Origin: Flavobacteriaceae bacterium F08102 | Lineage (GTDB): Bacteria > Bacteroidota > Bacteroidia > Flavobacteriales > Flavobacteriaceae | Assembly (NCBI GenBank): GCA_023015935.1 | Contig: JALKAY010000001.1 | Location: 124,874 to 188,873 of the forward strand | DNA length: 64,000 nt | Direction: 5' to 3' | In this document: piece by piece, positions 26,656 through 34,796 of the stretch | Layout of the letters: every line of letters begins with the position of its first letter | How positions within the stretch are numbered: position 1 is the first letter of the stretch | Program-made: the position numbers and the translations under genes | Notes under the pieces: model-generated | The model's input: the letters and a program-made list of their open reading frames with translations, nothing else | Database searches by the model: none | Told to the model about the DNA's origin: nothing

Positions 26656-28019
26656 ATTATAAAGGTGGTACTAACACCATATTTACTTTCTACTCGAATT
26701 GTTGCATTAATGGCATCGGCTGCTTTTTTAGCAATGGACAAACCTAAACCATTGCCAACGATATTTTTATGCTCCAAAGCATTTGATCTAAAAAAATGGT
26801 TAAAAATCATATTCAAATCCTCTTTCTTAATACCAATTCCTTGGTCCTTTATGGTACATATTACCTTTGTGTCCACTCGTTTTAGATGTACATAAATCGT
26901 TGTTCTTTCTTTAGCATACTTCACGGCATTCCCAAAAACATTCCCTATAATCAAACGAGCATAATATTCAGAAACCATTGGCTCTACGGCAAGGTCATTT
27001 CTGAAATTTACGATCAAATCTTTTGCTGTAATTTCTTCTTTATATCTTGAAATAATTTCATCAATTAAAGTGGCTAACGAAACAGAAATATCCGATGGAA
27101 TTTTCGTATCTGAATCAAATCTTGCCAACAACAAAAGTTGCTCAATCGTTTCTGTCATCCGATTAATTTCGCCTAGGCTAAAAATAATCTTCTCCTCATA
27201 TTCTGAAGGCTCTCGAGGCTTTCGAAGCAAAACTTCTAAGGTACCACGCAAGGTTGCTAATGGTGTTCGCAATTCATGAGAAGCATCTGAAGTAAATTGA
27301 CGTTCTCGTTCTATGGCATTTTCTATCCGTTGTAATAAGGCATTTATCTCGGTAGACAAATCAAATAATTCATCTTTATTTGGGGGTAAGGGGACACGTT
27401 CATTTAAATTGTTTTTGGTAATTCTACTCGTTGTGTCCGTGACCAATTTAACAGGCTTAATACTTCTTCCAGCAATGTATTTTGAAATGAAATAAAGACT
27501 CGCTAAAAGAACGAGGTAAACAACGAGCAAAATATTTCTCAAATACACCAGAACCATTTTAGAAGATTCAAAGGACATTGCGGCAATAATATACCCCTTT
27601 AAAATTCCGTCCTGCTCTATCCGTAATTGAATTTGCCTAATAGCTCTATCATTCAAATGCTCATTAAAGCTCCCCCCAAAAGTAGCCTTCGTTTTAAATT
27701 TAAGTTTGTTTTCTTTAAGGTTTGGAGAGCGATCCATAAACGCACCGTTTTTATCTAAAATTTGAATAAATACTGGATTTACTTGGGCTTCTCTATGTTC
27801 ACGTTCTTCCCACTCCTTTTTATTCTTTATTTTTATACTATCTCCAACAATTTTTATTTCATCGATATGTTTTTCTGCTTCATAAGACAAATCGCCATCT
27901 ATGTTACGATAAACAACCCCCTTTACAACAAAATACACCACCACAAAAGCAACAGCCATAATGATGGTCGTAACAATCATATAATGTAATGCAATTCTAT
28001 TTTTATAGCTTAAATTCAT
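26646..28019 (-). CDS. CusS-like sensor histidine kinase
   Basis: 457 residues: a membrane helix, a periplasmic sensor region of about 130 residues, a second helix, HAMP (ITKNNLNERVPL), a HisKA domain with H248 (ASHELRTPL) and a HATPase domain (GNVFGNAVKYA, DQGIGI, GNGLGLSIAK). Its start overlaps the regulator stop (ATGA). It probably senses periplasmic metal for the efflux operon it precedes. Confidence 0.9.
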   Translation of the reverse strand: MNLSYKNRIALHYMIVTTIIMAVAFVVVYFVVKGVVYRNIDGDLSYEAEKHIDEIKIVGDSIKIKNKKEWEEREHREAQVNPVFIQILDKNGAFMDRSPNLKENKLKFKTKATFGGSFNEHLNDRAIRQIQLRIEQDGILKGYIIAAMSFESSKMVLVYLRNILLVVYLVLLASLYFISKYIAGRSIKPVKLVTDTTSRITKNNLNERVPLPPNKDELFDLSTEINALLQRIENAIERERQFTSDASHELRTPLATLRGTLEVLLRKPREPSEYEEKIIFSLGEINRMTETIEQLLLLARFDSDTKIPSDISVSLATLIDEIISRYKEEITAKDLIVNFRNDLAVEPMVSEYYARLIIGNVFGNAVKYAKERTTIYVHLKRVDTKVICTIKDQGIGIKKEDLNMIFNHFFRSNALEHKNIVGNGLGLSIAKKAADAINATIRVESKYGVSTTFIIKF

Positions 28020-28684
28020 TCTTCTCTCACAATATAACCAACACCTCTCACAGTTTGAATGTAATTCTCTTCTTTCCCTAGGTTTAATTTTTTTCGAAGA
28101 GAATTAATAAACACATCAATAACTCCGGTATTGTAATCAACGTGAATATCCCAAACACTTTCGATAATACGAGAGCGTCTACATACCCTTCCCTTATTGC
28201 GAAGTAGGTATTCTAACAAGGCAAATTCCTTTTGAGTTAAACGTATTTCTTCCCCTCCTTTAAACACTTGATGGGTTGTTGTATTTAATGAAATAGAACC
28301 TACTTTAAACAGCGAATGTTCCCCTGATTTTGGACGTAACTGTACTTTTATACGCTCCAAAAGTTCTTCAAAATGAAAGGGCTTCTTGATATAATCATTC
28401 GCCCCTGATTGGAGTCCAAAAACTGTTTCGTCTGTCGTATCTTTTGCGGTTAAAAAAATAATTGGTGTTTCTACAAAGTCTTTCCTAAATTGCCGACACA
28501 CTTCGATACCACTCATTCCGGGAACCATCCAGTCTAATAGGAGTAAATCGTATTCACCTGAAAGGGCCATCTGTAATCCTTTTTTACCATCTTCGGCAAT
28601 ATCCACAAAATACGACTCCTCTTCGAGCCCTTGTTTTAGAAAGTTAAATATGCCTGGTTCATCTTCAATTACAAGTATTCGCAT
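28016..28684 (-). CDS. CusR-like OmpR-family response regulator
   Basis: 222 residues: receiver domain with phospho-acceptor D51 (LLLLDWMVPG) and conserved Lys (DYIKKPF), then a C-terminal winged helix (LTQKEFALLEYLLRNKGRV, TVRGVGYIV). It is the first gene of an eight-gene - strand operon running to 17993. Tandem 11-bp repeats lie 34-55 bp upstream of its start and before the pump gene, so it probably controls both. Confidence 0.9.
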   Translation of the reverse strand: MRILVIEDEPGIFNFLKQGLEEESYFVDIAEDGKKGLQMALSGEYDLLLLDWMVPGMSGIEVCRQFRKDFVETPIIFLTAKDTTDETVFGLQSGANDYIKKPFHFEELLERIKVQLRPKSGEHSLFKVGSISLNTTTHQVFKGGEEIRLTQKEFALLEYLLRNKGRVCRRSRIIESVWDIHVDYNTGVIDVFINSLRKKLNLGKEENYIQTVRGVGYIVREE

Positions 28685-28717
28685 GATACAAAGGTCATTT
28701 TAAAGGTTAAATTTCAC

Positions 28718-28739
28718 CTTAGTGGTTTCTTAAGATTTA
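28718..28739 (-). promoter_or_regulatory. Tandem 11-bp repeats upstream of the response regulator
   Basis: On the + strand, CTTAGTGGTTT (28718-28728) and CTTAAGATTTA (28729-28739) are adjacent. The second matches the pump-promoter repeat at 26634 at 10 of 11 positions. OmpR-family dimers bind head-to-tail on repeats of about this period, so autoregulation is likely. Confidence 0.5.
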
Positions 28740-29171
28740 ATTAATAAGCTTGAATAAACCGTTTAATAATACGTTAAATACTGTGAATTACAATATAATC
28801 CTCACATAATAACCTAGTTTACAAGTAATTTTGGGTTAGTCTAAATAAAAAGAAGTGTATAAAATACTGAAAATAATTACGCTACGCTAAACCCCATAAG
28901 CGGCCTACACTCTCCTCATTGATTTTATTCAGGTCATCACTCGGTGAAATTGCTGTCTCATCGTTATCCAGGTAGTTTCAACCCCTGAAGCAACCAACTA
29001 AAAGAAAAGCCCCAAAATATCATTGAACCCCTTTTCCAGGTACGCTATTTTTTAAATTTTTCCACGGGTTATTCGCCCCAATGTGATTATTTTTAAAAGG
29101 CAAGGGGGACAATATACAATTCATTGCTAATTCCTTTTAATATTTTATAAAGTTATTTTAGTCACTTCTAC
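28740..29171. other. Gene-poor stretch with a short coding-like fragment
   Basis: No complete gene is seen. On the - strand, 28882-28977 reads as an open fragment of 31 codons without a start, containing DETAISPSDDLNKINEES and ending in a stop. Its residue mix looks protein-like, so it may be the tail of a lost gene. A TAATTTTG at 28826-28833 on the + strand faces no gene. Confidence 0.25.
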
Positions 29172-30731
29172 TTATTCTTTGGCGTAATCAAGATTGTAAT
29201 ACCCTCCGCGATTTTCCTTTCGCGCTAAGGATTGCTGGATAATTAAATGTGCTATATTGACCATATTTCGGAGTTGAGAAAGCGCTGTATTAAGTGTATA
29301 TTTTTGATAGAGTGCTTCTGTTTCAAAATATATTTTCTCCAATTGTCTCGTGGCTTTTAGTAAATCAGCATTATTTCTGACCACTCCCACATAGCTTCGC
29401 ATTAACTGTTGCAGTTCATTAGTTTTTTGTTGAATAATTTCCGAATTATCCAATATAACAGTTCCCTCATCATTCCATTCGGGAATAATCTTGGTAACAG
29501 GTGAAGGCGGATGATTACAGAGGTATTGAAAAATACGATCAGCATACACCAAGGCTTCCAGCAATGAATTAGACGCTAGACGATTAGCTCCATGTAATCC
29601 TGTATATGAACATTCTCCACAGGCGAAAAGATTTTTTAACGAAGTTTTCCCATTCATATCAACAACAATCCCGCCACATAGGTAATGTGATGCCGGGACC
29701 ACAGGAATCCAATCATTTGCCAAATTGATACCCATCTTTGAGCAAGTTTGATAAATGTTAGGAAAATGATTTTTGAAATCAACGGTATTCAAATGCGTAC
29801 AATCTAAATAAACACAATCATCGCCAGAATTCTTCATTTCAGCATGGATTGCACGTGAAACAATATCCCGTGAGGCCAACTCTCCTCGCTCATCGTAATT
29901 TAACATAAATCGCTCTCCTTTTTTATTCCGTAAAAACGCTCCAAATCCCCGTACAGCCTCAGAAATCAAAAATGACGCTCCACTTTTCCCATCATATAAT
30001 GAGGTAGGATGAAACTGAACAAACTCCATATTTTTAATGCGAACCATGGCACGATAAGCCATTGCAATCCCATCACCTGTAGCCACTGAAGGATTCGTGG
30101 TGTGTCCATATACTTGTCCTATGCCCCCTGAAGCTAATGTTGTGCAATCTGCTTTTATTGGAAAAATCCGTCCCGAGATTTGGTCTAAAACATATGCCCC
30201 GTAACAAAAATTCACATTGGGCATTTCATTTGAAAAATGATGTTCAGTAATCAAATCTATCGCAAAGTGATGTGGAAGCAATTTAATATTTGGTAGTTGA
30301 TTACTGCGTTCTAAAAGGGAGCGCTCTATTTCCTGACCAGTCGTATCTTTATGATGAACTACCCTAAATTCAGAATGGCCACCTTCTCTCCCTAACGTAA
30401 GTTCGCCATAGGTGTCCGTATCAAAATTCGCTCCCCAATGAATTAATTCTCTCAATCTTTTAGGACCATCTTTTATTACCATTTCCACGACCGATTTATC
30501 ACAAAGACCATCCCCTGCAATAAGTGTGTCTTCAATGTGTTTCTGGAAAGAGTCTTCCTTCAAATCAACGACTGCAGCTACACCTCCTTGAGCGTATTTA
30601 GTATTCGACTCTGCTTCATCCCCTTTCGTTACAACCGTTATTTTTTTCATCGGAAATTTTTCCGCAAGTTTCACCGCTAAAGTTAAACCAGCGACTCCTG
30701 AACCGATAATCAAAAAATTGACTTCCTCCAT
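29172..30731 (-). CDS. nadB: L-aspartate oxidase
   Basis: 519 residues with an FAD-binding N-terminus (LIIGSGVAGLTLAVKLAEK) and succinate-dehydrogenase-family motifs (KYAQGGVAAVVD, HPTSLY, RGFGAFLRNKKGERFM, SRAIHAEM, ASHYLCGGIVVD, HGANRLASNSLLEALVYA). It oxidises L-aspartate to iminoaspartate, the first step of de novo NAD synthesis. Its start shares one base with the nadA stop, so the two are co-transcribed. nadC is not in the window. Confidence 0.95.
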   Translation of the reverse strand: MEEVNFLIIGSGVAGLTLAVKLAEKFPMKKITVVTKGDEAESNTKYAQGGVAAVVDLKEDSFQKHIEDTLIAGDGLCDKSVVEMVIKDGPKRLRELIHWGANFDTDTYGELTLGREGGHSEFRVVHHKDTTGQEIERSLLERSNQLPNIKLLPHHFAIDLITEHHFSNEMPNVNFCYGAYVLDQISGRIFPIKADCTTLASGGIGQVYGHTTNPSVATGDGIAMAYRAMVRIKNMEFVQFHPTSLYDGKSGASFLISEAVRGFGAFLRNKKGERFMLNYDERGELASRDIVSRAIHAEMKNSGDDCVYLDCTHLNTVDFKNHFPNIYQTCSKMGINLANDWIPVVPASHYLCGGIVVDMNGKTSLKNLFACGECSYTGLHGANRLASNSLLEALVYADRIFQYLCNHPPSPVTKIIPEWNDEGTVILDNSEIIQQKTNELQQLMRSYVGVVRNNADLLKATRQLEKIYFETEALYQKYTLNTALSQLRNMVNIAHLIIQQSLARKENRGGYYNLDYAKE

Positions 30732-31660
30732 TATTTAGATAATTGAAGCATCTGCTCAATGGGCAAAATGGCCTTTTTCCGTATTTCCTCAGAAATCTCA
30801 ATCTGTGGAGTTTCATTGTGTAAACAGTCATACAATTTTTGCATGGTGTTCATTTTCATAAATCCACATTCGCTACAGGCGCAGGTATTGTCCTCTTCTG
30901 CTGGTGCCGGAATCAAAACCGTTTGCGGAACTTCTTGTTGCATTTTATGAAGTATTCCTGCTTCGGTTGCAACGATAAATTTTTCAGTAGGATGATCTTT
31001 TACATACTTTATCATTCCTGCTGTAGATCCAATATAAACAGCCGTTTTCAAAATATGACTTTCGCTTTCAGGGTGTGCTATAATTTTCGCATCTGGATGT
31101 TCTTCATACAGCTTCAAAAGCTTATCTATTGAAAAGGCTTCATGTACAATGCAGGCACCATCCCAAAGCAGCATTTCTCTCCCCGTCTTTTTTTGGATGT
31201 ATTTTCCTAAATTTTTGTCCGGAGCAAATATAATTGGTACGTCTTTTGGAACAGAGTTTACAATTTTTTCAGCATTAGATGAGGTACAAATAATATCACT
31301 TAAGGCTTTTACCTCAGCCGAACAATTCACGTACGTTATCACGGTATGGTTTGGATGTGCTTCAACTAATTTTCGAAATGCTTCCGGTGGACAAGAATCT
31401 GCCAAGGAGCATCCAGCCATTAAATCAGGCAATAGAACTTTTTTTGAAGGGTTCAATATTTTCGCAGTTTCTGCCATAAAATGAACGCCGGCAAAAACAA
31501 TAATATCGGCATCTATTTCAGCCGCTTTTTGAGAAAGCCCCAAACTATCTCCTACATAATCTGCTACATCTTGAATTTCTGGCACTTGGTAGTAATGAGC
31601 AAGGATTACAGCATTTTTTTCCTTCTTAAGCTCCGTTATCTTTTGTGAAAGATTCATCAT
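30731..31660 (-). CDS. nadA: Quinolinate synthase
   Basis: 309 residues. NadA condenses iminoaspartate with dihydroxyacetone phosphate using a [4Fe-4S] cluster. Visible motifs include [54 protein letters not shown] and the late [12 protein letters not shown], which supply the cluster cysteines. It lies upstream of nadB with a 1-base overlap. A well-formed Bacteroidota promoter sits 22 bp upstream. Confidence 0.95.
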   Translation of the reverse strand: MMNLSQKITELKKEKNAVILAHYYQVPEIQDVADYVGDSLGLSQKAAEIDADIIVFAGVHFMAETAKILNPSKKVLLPDLMAGCSLADSCPPEAFRKLVEAHPNHTVITYVNCSAEVKALSDIICTSSNAEKIVNSVPKDVPIIFAPDKNLGKYIQKKTGREMLLWDGACIVHEAFSIDKLLKLYEEHPDAKIIAHPESESHILKTAVYIGSTAGMIKYVKDHPTEKFIVATEAGILHKMQQEVPQTVLIPAPAEEDNTCACSECGFMKMNTMQKLYDCLHNETPQIEISEEIRKKAILPIEQMLQLSK

Positions 31661-31681
31661 AATTAAAAGGTTATTTTTTTA

Positions 31682-31710
31682 CAAAAATACGTTGAAAATA
31701 GGAGTGCCAA
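31682..31710 (-). promoter_or_regulatory. nadAB promoter
   Basis: On the - strand TTG (31710-31708), 18 bp, then TATTTTTG (31689-31682), a full match to the Bacteroidota -33/-7 consensus, placed 22 bp before the nadA start. Confidence 0.75.
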
Positions 31711-32148
31711 AATCAATAATGAACAAAATAACAGCGATTCTATGTATTATGGAATTATTTATTTACTTGGCAATTTAAAAACGCAATTTGGCGATAAAAT
31801 TACCGCTTCAAATGTAGCCTATTTATGACATTTGTCAGTTGTTCAGATGAAAATTTCGATATACTTGGATTTCCTTTCTGGTGGATACATATTCGTTTAA
31901 ATTCGCGTAGGTTTAACTACAGGCTTCTGTTTTTACAAAAAAAATAGTGAATCATATTGTCAGATACCCAATTTTTCTCTGTAATTTTCTCGATATAGTT
32001 CAAAAATATTCTTAATTTAAAAGGTTTTTATACATTCTCTGACTACTTCGGTTTAAGGCCATACCTATTGAAACATTCATTTTAGCATGGCTAATACGGA
32101 ATGCCCAACAATTTTCAGTACGCTTTGGATGAAAATTTTCCTTTTTGC
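31711..32148. other. Gene-poor stretch between nadA and the sigma factor
   Basis: No supported gene. A 40-codon frame at 31825-31947 (+) contains CSDENFDILGFPFWW. The LGFPF phrase recalls small uncharacterised flavobacterial membrane proteins, but the frame is short and lacks a promoter, so I treat it as unproven or decayed. Confidence 0.2.
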
Positions 32149-32163
32149 TTACAAATTTTGTAA
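32149..32163. promoter_or_regulatory. 15-bp palindrome upstream of the ECF sigma gene
   Basis: TTACAAA-T-TTTGTAA is a perfect inverted repeat 39 bp before the sigma factor start. It may be an operator; the binder is unknown. Confidence 0.35.
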
Positions 32164-32202
32164 CCGAATTAACCATACTGCATCTAACGATAAAATAGGA
32201 TT

Positions 32203-32886
32203 ATGAGTGACCACGAAACCCTAAAAAAAATGTCAATTGTTTCAACATCACTAATGCCAGATATTTTGGTAGTAGAAAAAATATTGAACGGTCAATCAGA
32301 ACTTTTCGAAATTTTAATGAGACGCTACAACGAACTACTATACAGAACAATTCGGAGTTATATTAACATTGAAACAGATGTAGAGGATACGATGCAAGAT
32401 GCCTATGTTAAAGCATTCCAAAAATTACATCAATTTAAAAACGAAGCAATGTTTTCAACTTGGTTGGTTCGGATTGGAATCAATGAGGCTCTACAGCGAA
32501 TTCGAAAATCAAAAAAACATCAAACACTCGATATTATGCAAGAAAATGGGGTCCTTCAAATCGCTGATACAACATGTATGAATCCAGAAATCAATACCAT
32601 CTACAACGAATCGACTGCTTTTATTGAAAAAGCCATTGATGCATTACCATACAAATATAAAATTGTGTATATGCTAAAAGAAGTAGAAGGTATGGAAATT
32701 ACCGAAATCTCAAACGCGCTTGATTTGACTAAAAGCAATATAAAAGTACGACTCCACAGAGCTAAAAACATGATGAAAGAATATCTTCTAAACGCTACAA
32801 ACACCCGAGATGTTTTTGAATTTGGAAACTTTAAATGTGATCGGATCGTTAAAAGTGTAATGAGACAAATTAAAACAATCCAATAA
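32203..32886 (+). CDS. ECF RNA polymerase sigma factor, orphan
   Basis: 227 residues with sigma-70 region 2 (DTMQDAYVKAFQKLHQF, FSTWLVRIGINEALQRIRKSK) and region 4 (LPYKYKIVYMLKEVEGMEITEISNALDLTKSNIKVRLHRA). No anti-sigma gene is adjacent: a tRNA region follows. An extra tail of about 30 residues (VFEFGNFKCDRIVKSVM) with a lone Cys lies beyond region 4. The true start could be a later Met (residue 10 or 18); the N-terminal 20 residues are not conserved-looking. Confidence 0.85.
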   Translation: MSDHETLKKMSIVSTSLMPDILVVEKILNGQSELFEILMRRYNELLYRTIRSYINIETDVEDTMQDAYVKAFQKLHQFKNEAMFSTWLVRIGINEALQRIRKSKKHQTLDIMQENGVLQIADTTCMNPEINTIYNESTAFIEKAIDALPYKYKIVYMLKEVEGMEITEISNALDLTKSNIKVRLHRAKNMMKEYLLNATNTRDVFEFGNFKCDRIVKSVMRQIKTIQ

Positions 32887-32940
32887 CCCTCTTTCTCGTC
32901 TTATCATACCGTCACACCTATACCATTGCAGTTCTGCGAC

Positions 32941-33155
32941 TGCGGGATTGAGCGCCAATAATTGGTCTGCTAGAGCAACTTTAGCGAAAGACCAACCGGA
33001 GCGAAGCGGTTCGACTCCCTTCAGCAAACAAAAAAACCCTCCGAGAGGAGGTTTTTGAAGTGCGGCTGAATGGCGTGGCGCAATTTAGAGGTCTAGCAGA
33101 CCTCTGAATTACGACGGCGAGAAAATGCGGCTGCGGTTCGACCCCTGATGCAAGC
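32941..33155. repeat. Decayed tRNA-like fragments upstream of tRNA-Leu
   Basis: Two + strand fragments keep the T-arm end of a tRNA: 33006-33025 contains GGTTCGACTCCCTTCAGC, identical to 18 bases of the tRNA-Leu on the opposite strand, and 33133-33155 carries the similar GCGGTTCGACCCC. TGCGGCTGAA at 33061-33070 repeats the start of the block at 33196. Each fragment is followed by an A-run and a CCTCC/GGAGG hairpin. An 8-bp inverted repeat with a 3-base loop (AGAGGTCT/AGACCTCT, 33087-33105) lies inside. None folds as a complete tRNA by eye. Confidence 0.5.
33030..33056. terminator. Hairpin terminator, upstream copy
   Basis: CCTCC (33038-33042) and GGAGG (33047-33051) enclose the loop GAGA, flanked by an A-run and a T-run, so it can work in both directions. 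It ends the sigma factor transcript or the decayed tRNA-like unit and resembles the terminator at 33159. Confidence 0.65.
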
Positions 33156-33158
33156 AAT

Positions 33159-33191
33159 AAAAAAAGCCTCCCTAAAAAGGAGGCTTTTTTT
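33159..33191. terminator. Bidirectional terminator after tRNA-Leu
   Basis: GCCTCC (33166-33171) pairs with GGAGGC (33179-33184) around a 7-base loop, with A7 before and T7 after. For the - strand tRNA-Leu it lies 5 bases beyond the gene's 3' end. Confidence 0.8.
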
Positions 33192-33195
33192 GTTG

Positions 33196-33277
33196 TGCGG
33201 CTGAAGGGAGTCGAACCCCCACACCTTTCGGCACCAGATCCTAAGTCTGGCGTGTCTACCAATTCCACCACAGCCGC
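33196..33277 (-). tRNA. tRNA-Leu, anticodon TAG
   Basis: Reading the - strand, GCGGCTG and CAGCCGC form the 7-bp acceptor with discriminator A. The anticodon arm CCAGA-CTTAGGA-TCTGG gives anticodon TAG. A variable arm (TGCCGAAAGGTG region) marks it as class II, as leucine tRNAs are. The T-arm contains GGTTCGACTCC. CCA is not encoded. Confidence 0.93.
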
Positions 33278-33363
33278 AACATTACTTGTTATTCTTTACT
33301 GTAAATTGGGCTGCAAATATACGCAATCTTCCCAAATAGCAAACCGTTCATCTATATTTTTCT

Positions 33364-33371
33364 TACATTTG
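33364..33371 (+). promoter_or_regulatory. -7 element of the M20 peptidase gene
   Basis: TACATTTG matches the Bacteroidota -7 consensus fully, 22 bp before the ATG. No clear -33 TTG is seen. Confidence 0.45.
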
Positions 33372-33393
33372 AATATAAAATATACTTTTAACA

Positions 33394-34785
33394 ATGAATG
33401 AACTTAATACCTACCTGTCTGAACATAAAAATCGATTTATTGATGAATTAATCGAAATCCTCAAAATCCCATCAATTAGTGCCGATTCTGCTTTTAGTCA
33501 AGATGTCTTTGACATGGCAGAGGCGGTGAAGAAAAGCCTAGAAGATGCGGGATGTTCTAAGGTGGAAATATGTGAAACTCCAGGCTATCCTATAGTATAT
33601 GGAGAAAAAATCATCGATCCTTCTTTGCCAACCATATTAGTGTATGGTCATTATGACGTCCAACCACCAGACCCTATTAATCTATGGAATTCCCCTCCTT
33701 TTGAACCCGTCATAAAAACCACCAAAATACATCCTGAGGGAGCCATTTTTGCACGTGGAGCTTGTGATGATAAAGGACAAATGTATATGCACATAAAAGC
33801 CTTAGAGTTTATGTGTTCCACCAATCAACTTCCGTGTAATGTAAAATTCATGATTGAAGGAGAAGAAGAAATTGGCTCAGAGAGTTTAGCGTGGTTTGTT
33901 AAAAACCATCAGGAAAAATTAGCGAATGACATCATCTTAATTTCCGACACAGGGATGATTAGCAATGACCAACCTTCCATAACTACGGGTCTACGCGGAC
34001 TGAGTTATGTAGAAGTAGAGGTAACGGGCCCTAATCGTGATTTGCATTCTGGAATTTACGGAGGTGCTGTGGCTAATCCAATCAACGTATTAGCCAAAAT
34101 GATTGCCTCTCTTCACGATGAAAACAATCACATTACCATTCCTGGATTTTACGATAAAGTTGAAGAATTATCTCCGGAGGAACGTGCAGAAATGGCAAAG
34201 GCTCCTTTTTCATTAGAACAATATAAAAAGGATCTTGATATAGATGCAGTCTATGGTGAAAAAGGGTATACAACAAATGAGCGTAATTCTATCCGACCAA
34301 CCCTAGATGTCAATGGTATTTGGGGAGGATATACTGGTGAAGGAGCTAAAACCGTCATTGCCAGTAAGGCTTATGCCAAAATCTCAATGCGCTTAGTACC
34401 ACACCAAGATTGGAAAGAAATTACCCAACTTTTCAAAACCCATTTTGAATCTATTGCACCCAAGGGAGTCAAAGTTGTTGTTACACCCCATCACGGTGGA
34501 CAAGGGTATGTAACTCCCATTGATAATATTGGGTACAAAGCAGCTTCCATGGCCTATGCCGAAACGTTCGGGAAAACACCAATTCCACAGCGAAGTGGTG
34601 GAAGTATTCCGATTGTCTCATTGTTTGAGCAAGAATTAAAAAGTAAAACAATTCTAATGGGCTTCGGTTTAGACAGTGACGCTATTCATTCTCCCAATGA
34701 GCATTTCGGTATTTTTAATTATTTAAAAGGAATTGCTACTATTCCACTCTTTTACAAATATTACACAGCCTTATCAAAAAAATAA
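33394..34785 (+). CDS. M20 family dipeptidase
   Basis: 463 residues, usual for M20 di-/carboxypeptidases of the CNDP-like group. Metal and catalytic motifs are present: YGHYDVQPPDP, ARGACDDKGQMYMHI, EGEEEIGSES and, late, the conserved His in GFGLDSDAIHSPNEHFG. It has no signal peptide, so it should cleave peptides in the cytoplasm with two metal ions. It lies 11 bases before an exported S9 peptidase, and together they could complete peptide breakdown. Confidence 0.92.
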   Translation: MNELNTYLSEHKNRFIDELIEILKIPSISADSAFSQDVFDMAEAVKKSLEDAGCSKVEICETPGYPIVYGEKIIDPSLPTILVYGHYDVQPPDPINLWNSPPFEPVIKTTKIHPEGAIFARGACDDKGQMYMHIKALEFMCSTNQLPCNVKFMIEGEEEIGSESLAWFVKNHQEKLANDIILISDTGMISNDQPSITTGLRGLSYVEVEVTGPNRDLHSGIYGGAVANPINVLAKMIASLHDENNHITIPGFYDKVEELSPEERAEMAKAPFSLEQYKKDLDIDAVYGEKGYTTNERNSIRPTLDVNGIWGGYTGEGAKTVIASKAYAKISMRLVPHQDWKEITQLFKTHFESIAPKGVKVVVTPHHGGQGYVTPIDNIGYKAASMAYAETFGKTPIPQRSGGSIPIVSLFEQELKSKTILMGFGLDSDAIHSPNEHFGIFNYLKGIATIPLFYKYYTALSKK

Positions 34786-34796
34786 CTTAATTTTTA

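Noticed and set aside
28809-28822. ATAACCTAGTTTAC, an 11/14 match to the GTAAC box
   Set aside because: One arm is broken and no -7 element lies 33 bp away in either direction.
32981-33271. Open frame on the - strand giving VELVDTPDLGSGAE and GGSTPFSRT
   Set aside because: This is the well-known false translation of a tRNA-Leu gene and its decayed neighbours, not a protein.
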